Assembly: GCA_030592105.1 (NCBI GenBank)
Contig: JAUVKE010000101.1
Span: 1 to 8,408 of the forward strand
Source: Desulfobacteraceae bacterium
Lineage (GTDB): Bacteria > Desulfobacterota > Desulfobacteria > Desulfobacterales > BuS5
DNA: 8,408 nucleotides
Direction: 5' to 3'
Made by a program: the position numbers and the translations under genes. The notes under the pieces were generated by a model. The model was not told the DNA's origin and did no database searches. It was given only the letters and a program-made list of their open reading frames with translations. This document shows, one piece after another, positions 6,582 through 8,408 of this stretch. Numbering within the stretch: position 1 is the first letter of the stretch; the number at the start of each line of letters is the position of its first letter.

Positions 6582-6669
6582 GAACTGAGCTATAATAAAA
6601 TTTAAAAACCTCTGAAACTCGCTGCGCTCAAGCAGCCAGAGTTTTTTAAATTTCACCATAGCTCAGTTT
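6582..6669. repeat. Long imperfect palindrome (MITE/REP-like element)
   Basis: The outer arms AACTGAGCTAT (6583-6593) and ATAGCTCAGTT (6658-6668) are perfect inverted repeats. The inner arms 6594-6614 and 6637-6657 continue the pairing with four mismatches, so 28 of 32 pairs match. The tip contains a further small stem, GCTGC (6621-6625) with GCAGC (6632-6636). The apex text CTCGCTGCGCTCAA recalls dispersed palindromic repeats seen between genes in many proteobacterial genomes. The structure starts 24 bases after the asnS stop codon. Whether it recurs in this genome cannot be judged from one copy. Confidence 0.6.
6600..6650 (-). terminator. Likely intrinsic terminator downstream of asnS
   Basis: Within the larger palindrome, CTCTG (6610-6614) pairs with CAGAG (6637-6641) around a loop that has its own GC-rich hairpin, flanked by an A-run on one side and a T-run on the other. 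Read on the minus strand, the stem is followed by GTTTTTAAATTTTA, as expected for Rho-independent termination after asnS. The A- and T-runs on both sides would let it work in either direction. The GC stem is short, so efficiency is uncertain. Confidence 0.45.
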
Positions 6670-6693
6670 CGCCATCTGGCTTTATGAAATTTA

Positions 6694-8082
6694 TCAAAAT
6701 TCAATACTCCCTGGTGTTCTTGGAAAAGGTATTACATCCCGTATATTAGCCACGCCTGTCACCAGCATCATTAATCGCTCGAATCCAAGACCAAAACCAC
6801 TGTGGGGAACAGTTCCGTATTTTCTTGAATCAATATACCACCAGTATTTTTTTTCATCGAGGCCCATCTCGTTCATACGCTTTTTCAGAACATCCCCCCT
6901 TTCTTCCCTTTGACTCCCCCCAATTATCTCCCCTATTCCCGGAACCAGAAGATCCATTGCAGCCACTGTCCTGTTATCATCGTTCAGCCTCATGTAAAAA
7001 GGTTTTATATCCTTTGGATAATTATAGATTATAACAGGTTTTTTAAAATACTGCTCTGTTAAATAACGCTCATGTTCCGATTGTAAATCACTCCCAAAGG
7101 CCACTTCAAACTCAAAGGAGACGCCGGACTTGCCTAATATATTAACAGCCTCTTCATAGGTAATTCTGGTAAAGGGAGAAGATAGAATATTATCAAAAAC
7201 AGTCAATAATTCCTTGTTAACGAATTTTGCAAAAAGGCTGATATCCTCCATGCACTCATCCATGGCATGGGCGACAAGAGACTGAACAAGCTCCTCTGCC
7301 AGATTCATATCTTCTTCAAGGTCACAAAAAGCCATTTCCGGCTCAACCATCCAGAATTCCGCCACATGCCTGCTTGTATTGGAATTTTCAGCTCTGAACG
7401 TGGGACCAAAAGTATATACATCCCCAAGGGCAAGGGCAAACATTTCAGCAGACAGCTGGCCCGATACGGTAAGGCTGGCCTCCTGCCCAAAAAAATCATG
7501 GGAATAATCGATTCCGCCACCTTTAGCAGAGAGTTTCCCAGGATTTAATGCGGTGACCCTGAACATATCTCCGGCGCCCTCACAGTCAGAACCGGTAATA
7601 ATCGGGGAATGAAGGTATTTAAACCCTTTATCCCTGAAAAACCTGTGTATTGCAAAGGAGAGTTCTGACCTTATTCGGAAAACAGCCCCATATTTATTTG
7701 TTCTTGGTCTTAAATGTGCTATTCCCCGGAGAAATTCATCTGTATGACGCTTTTTCTGCAGGGGATAGGCCCCGTCTGCCACACTCACCACAGTTACATT
7801 TTCTGCCAGGACTTCCCACTTCTGGCCCTTTCCCTGGGACGATCCAAGGCTCCCTCTGATTTCCAGGGCAGACCCCGTGGTGAGCGCTCTGATTTCAGCA
7901 TAATTATCAAGGGAAGAATCGGCTATAACCTGTATATTGGCCAGGGATGATCCATCATTGAGCTCCAAAAACGAAAAAGTCTTTGATTCCCGTGTTGTCC
8001 TTACCCACCCTTTAAGAAGAATCTTTTCAACAGGAGCATCTGCCCGCAGAAGTTCCAATACTTTTGTCCGCTTTATCATCAT
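6694..8082 (-). CDS. asnS: Asparaginyl-tRNA synthetase
   Basis: This class II aminoacyl-tRNA synthetase attaches asparagine to tRNA-Asn in the cytoplasm. The 462-residue length is that of bacterial AsnRS (about 466). The N-terminal anticodon-binding OB fold covers about 18-100 ('ILLKGWVRTTRESKTFSFLELNDG', residues seen at 21-44). The catalytic domain starts near 125 ('LRPRTNKYGAVFRIRS'). Motif 1 lies around 'YLHSPIITGSDCEGAGDMF' (156-174), motif 2 is 'FRAENSNTSRHVAEFWMVEPE' (229-249, with R230 and E232) and motif 3 is 'GFGLGFERLMM' (429-439, with R436). The RAENSNTSRH form of motif 2 and the long insertion before 'FFGQEASLTVSGQL' distinguish AsnRS from AspRS. The chain starts with two consecutive ATG codons; AAAGGG lies four bases before the first and seven before the second, so the second (8079) may be the real start. 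The gene precedes the fusion gene but has its own likely terminator. Confidence 0.97.
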   Translation of the reverse strand: MMIKRTKVLELLRADAPVEKILLKGWVRTTRESKTFSFLELNDGSSLANIQVIADSSLDNYAEIRALTTGSALEIRGSLGSSQGKGQKWEVLAENVTVVSVADGAYPLQKKRHTDEFLRGIAHLRPRTNKYGAVFRIRSELSFAIHRFFRDKGFKYLHSPIITGSDCEGAGDMFRVTALNPGKLSAKGGGIDYSHDFFGQEASLTVSGQLSAEMFALALGDVYTFGPTFRAENSNTSRHVAEFWMVEPEMAFCDLEEDMNLAEELVQSLVAHAMDECMEDISLFAKFVNKELLTVFDNILSSPFTRITYEEAVNILGKSGVSFEFEVAFGSDLQSEHERYLTEQYFKKPVIIYNYPKDIKPFYMRLNDDNRTVAAMDLLVPGIGEIIGGSQREERGDVLKKRMNEMGLDEKKYWWYIDSRKYGTVPHSGFGLGFERLMMLVTGVANIRDVIPFPRTPGSIEF

Positions 8083-8106
8083 TAAACCCTTTTTAATAGA
8101 AGGAGA

Positions 8107-8123
8107 CCCTTAAGGGAATTCCC
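8107..8123. promoter_or_regulatory. Two overlapping 10-bp palindromes in the asnS leader
   Basis: CCCTTAAGGG (8107-8116) and GGGAATTCCC (8114-8123) are both perfect palindromes and share the central GGG. They lie 25-41 bases upstream of the asnS start. Such a site could bind a dimeric regulator or form alternative tiny hairpins in the leader, but the stems are only three to five pairs, so function is speculative. No T-box, which would be expected in some Gram-positive asnS leaders, is seen. Confidence 0.25.
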
Positions 8124-8176
8124 TGAAATAAAACTACCCGTTTCTACAAAAAATCAAAATATTGCAACATGTGCGG

Positions 8177-8262
8177 TTAGCTAATAGCGGTTAGCCATTA
8201 GCCGTTAGCCGTTAGCATTAAAAATAAGGTGTTTTATCCAAAAGCTAACCGCTAATGGCTAA
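8177..8262. repeat. Heptamer TTAGCNN tandem array with inverted partner
   Basis: Six consecutive 7-bp units occupy 8177-8218: TTAGCTA, ATAGCGG, TTAGCCA, TTAGCCG, TTAGCCG and TTAGCAT. After a 23-base spacer, three units run in the opposite direction at 8242-8262; on the minus strand they read TTAGCCA, TTAGCGG, TTAGCTT. As a result 8191-8209 and 8244-8262 pair over 19 bases with a single mismatch, around a 34-base loop. The array lies upstream of asnS, between it and the right edge. Similar 'gctaa/ttagc' arrays are familiar from intergenic regions of deltaproteobacteria, but I know of no assigned function. Confidence 0.7.
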
Positions 8263-8359
8263 TCCCACAGGTCGAAATATTGACAGATGAATTTTATTTA
8301 TAGAGGGTAGAATTTTTTCAGTAAAGTCCCTAATAAAAATAATTACAACCCTGCATTAC

Positions 8360-8408
8360 ATGCTAAGAGTTAAATGTCAATGCCCTGTGTGCGGTAAAAA
8401 GACAAAAA
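8360..8408 (+). CDS. Possible start of a zinc-ribbon protein, cut by window edge
   Basis: From the ATG at 8360 the frame is open for 16 codons to the edge: MLRVKCQCPVCGKKTK. C6, C8 and C11 in a CxCPxCG setting recall the first half of a zinc ribbon, as at the beginning of some transposases and small regulatory proteins. In-frame sequence upstream is open only back to a stop at 8288 and has no other ATG, GTG or TTG start. No ribosome-binding sequence precedes the ATG, so this may be chance. No family can be named from so little. Confidence 0.3.
   Translation, partial: MLRVKCQCPVCGKKTK

Noticed and set aside
8141..8166. asnS promoter TTGCAA/TAGAAA on the minus strand
   Set aside because: Spacing is only about 15 bases and both boxes are weak; not enough to annotate.
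8280..8304. Promoter with a perfect TTGACA box for the edge reading frame
   Set aside because: The nearest -10-like sequence (TATAGA) is only 13 bases away, and the sequence at the correct 17-base spacing is GAGGGT.

Overview
The window looks like a piece of a low-to-moderate GC bacterial chromosome, most likely from a sulfate-reducing relative of the Desulfobacterales (Desulfobacterota). This is inferred from the gene set (cobalamin-type radical SAM protein, DUF89 phosphatase, HesA/MoeB/ThiF protein, a three-domain acyl-activating fusion) and from the style of the intergenic repeats. No rRNA, tRNA or other taxonomic marker is present to prove it. I see no CRISPR array, rRNA or tRNA.

Layout. 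Positions 58-387 hold the amino-terminal stub of a transposase, apparently a dead IS remnant, followed by an AT-rich gap. Three genes then run on the plus strand: an E1-like adenylyltransferase of the HesA/MoeB/ThiF family (481-1215), a DUF89/ARMT1-like metal-dependent phosphatase (1329-2213) and a B12-binding-type radical SAM enzyme (2210-3697). The last two overlap by four bases and are surely co-transcribed. Between the first and second gene sits a reasonable sigma70-like promoter whose -10 box lies inside a 31-bp near-perfect palindrome, which suggests separate, repressor-controlled expression of the phosphatase/radical SAM pair.

Two genes on the minus strand face this group. The first, in transcription order, is asnS (asparaginyl-tRNA synthetase, 8082-6694). 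After a 272-bp spacer rich in inverted repeats comes a long gene (6391-3776) encoding a PlsC-like acyltransferase, an internal acyl carrier protein and an acyl-activating AMP ligase in one chain, a self-contained relative of Aas. It ends convergently with the radical SAM gene, 78 bp away.

The right end (8083-8408) is non-coding apart from a possible gene start at 8360. It carries a tandem array of 7-bp TTAGCNN units with an inverted partner that together form a long hairpin.

How the genes may work together: asnS is housekeeping. The long minus-strand protein probably activates a free fatty acid as acyl-AMP, loads it on its own carrier domain and transfers it to a lipid acceptor; its acyltransferase domain lacks the usual EGTR glutamate, so the acceptor is open. 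The adenylyltransferase, phosphatase and radical SAM proteins may form an uncharacterised modification or cofactor pathway, but no substrate, ubiquitin-like partner or precursor peptide is visible in the window. The most interesting points are that three-gene group, the acyltransferase-carrier-ligase fusion, the operator-like palindrome and the two intergenic repeat elements.
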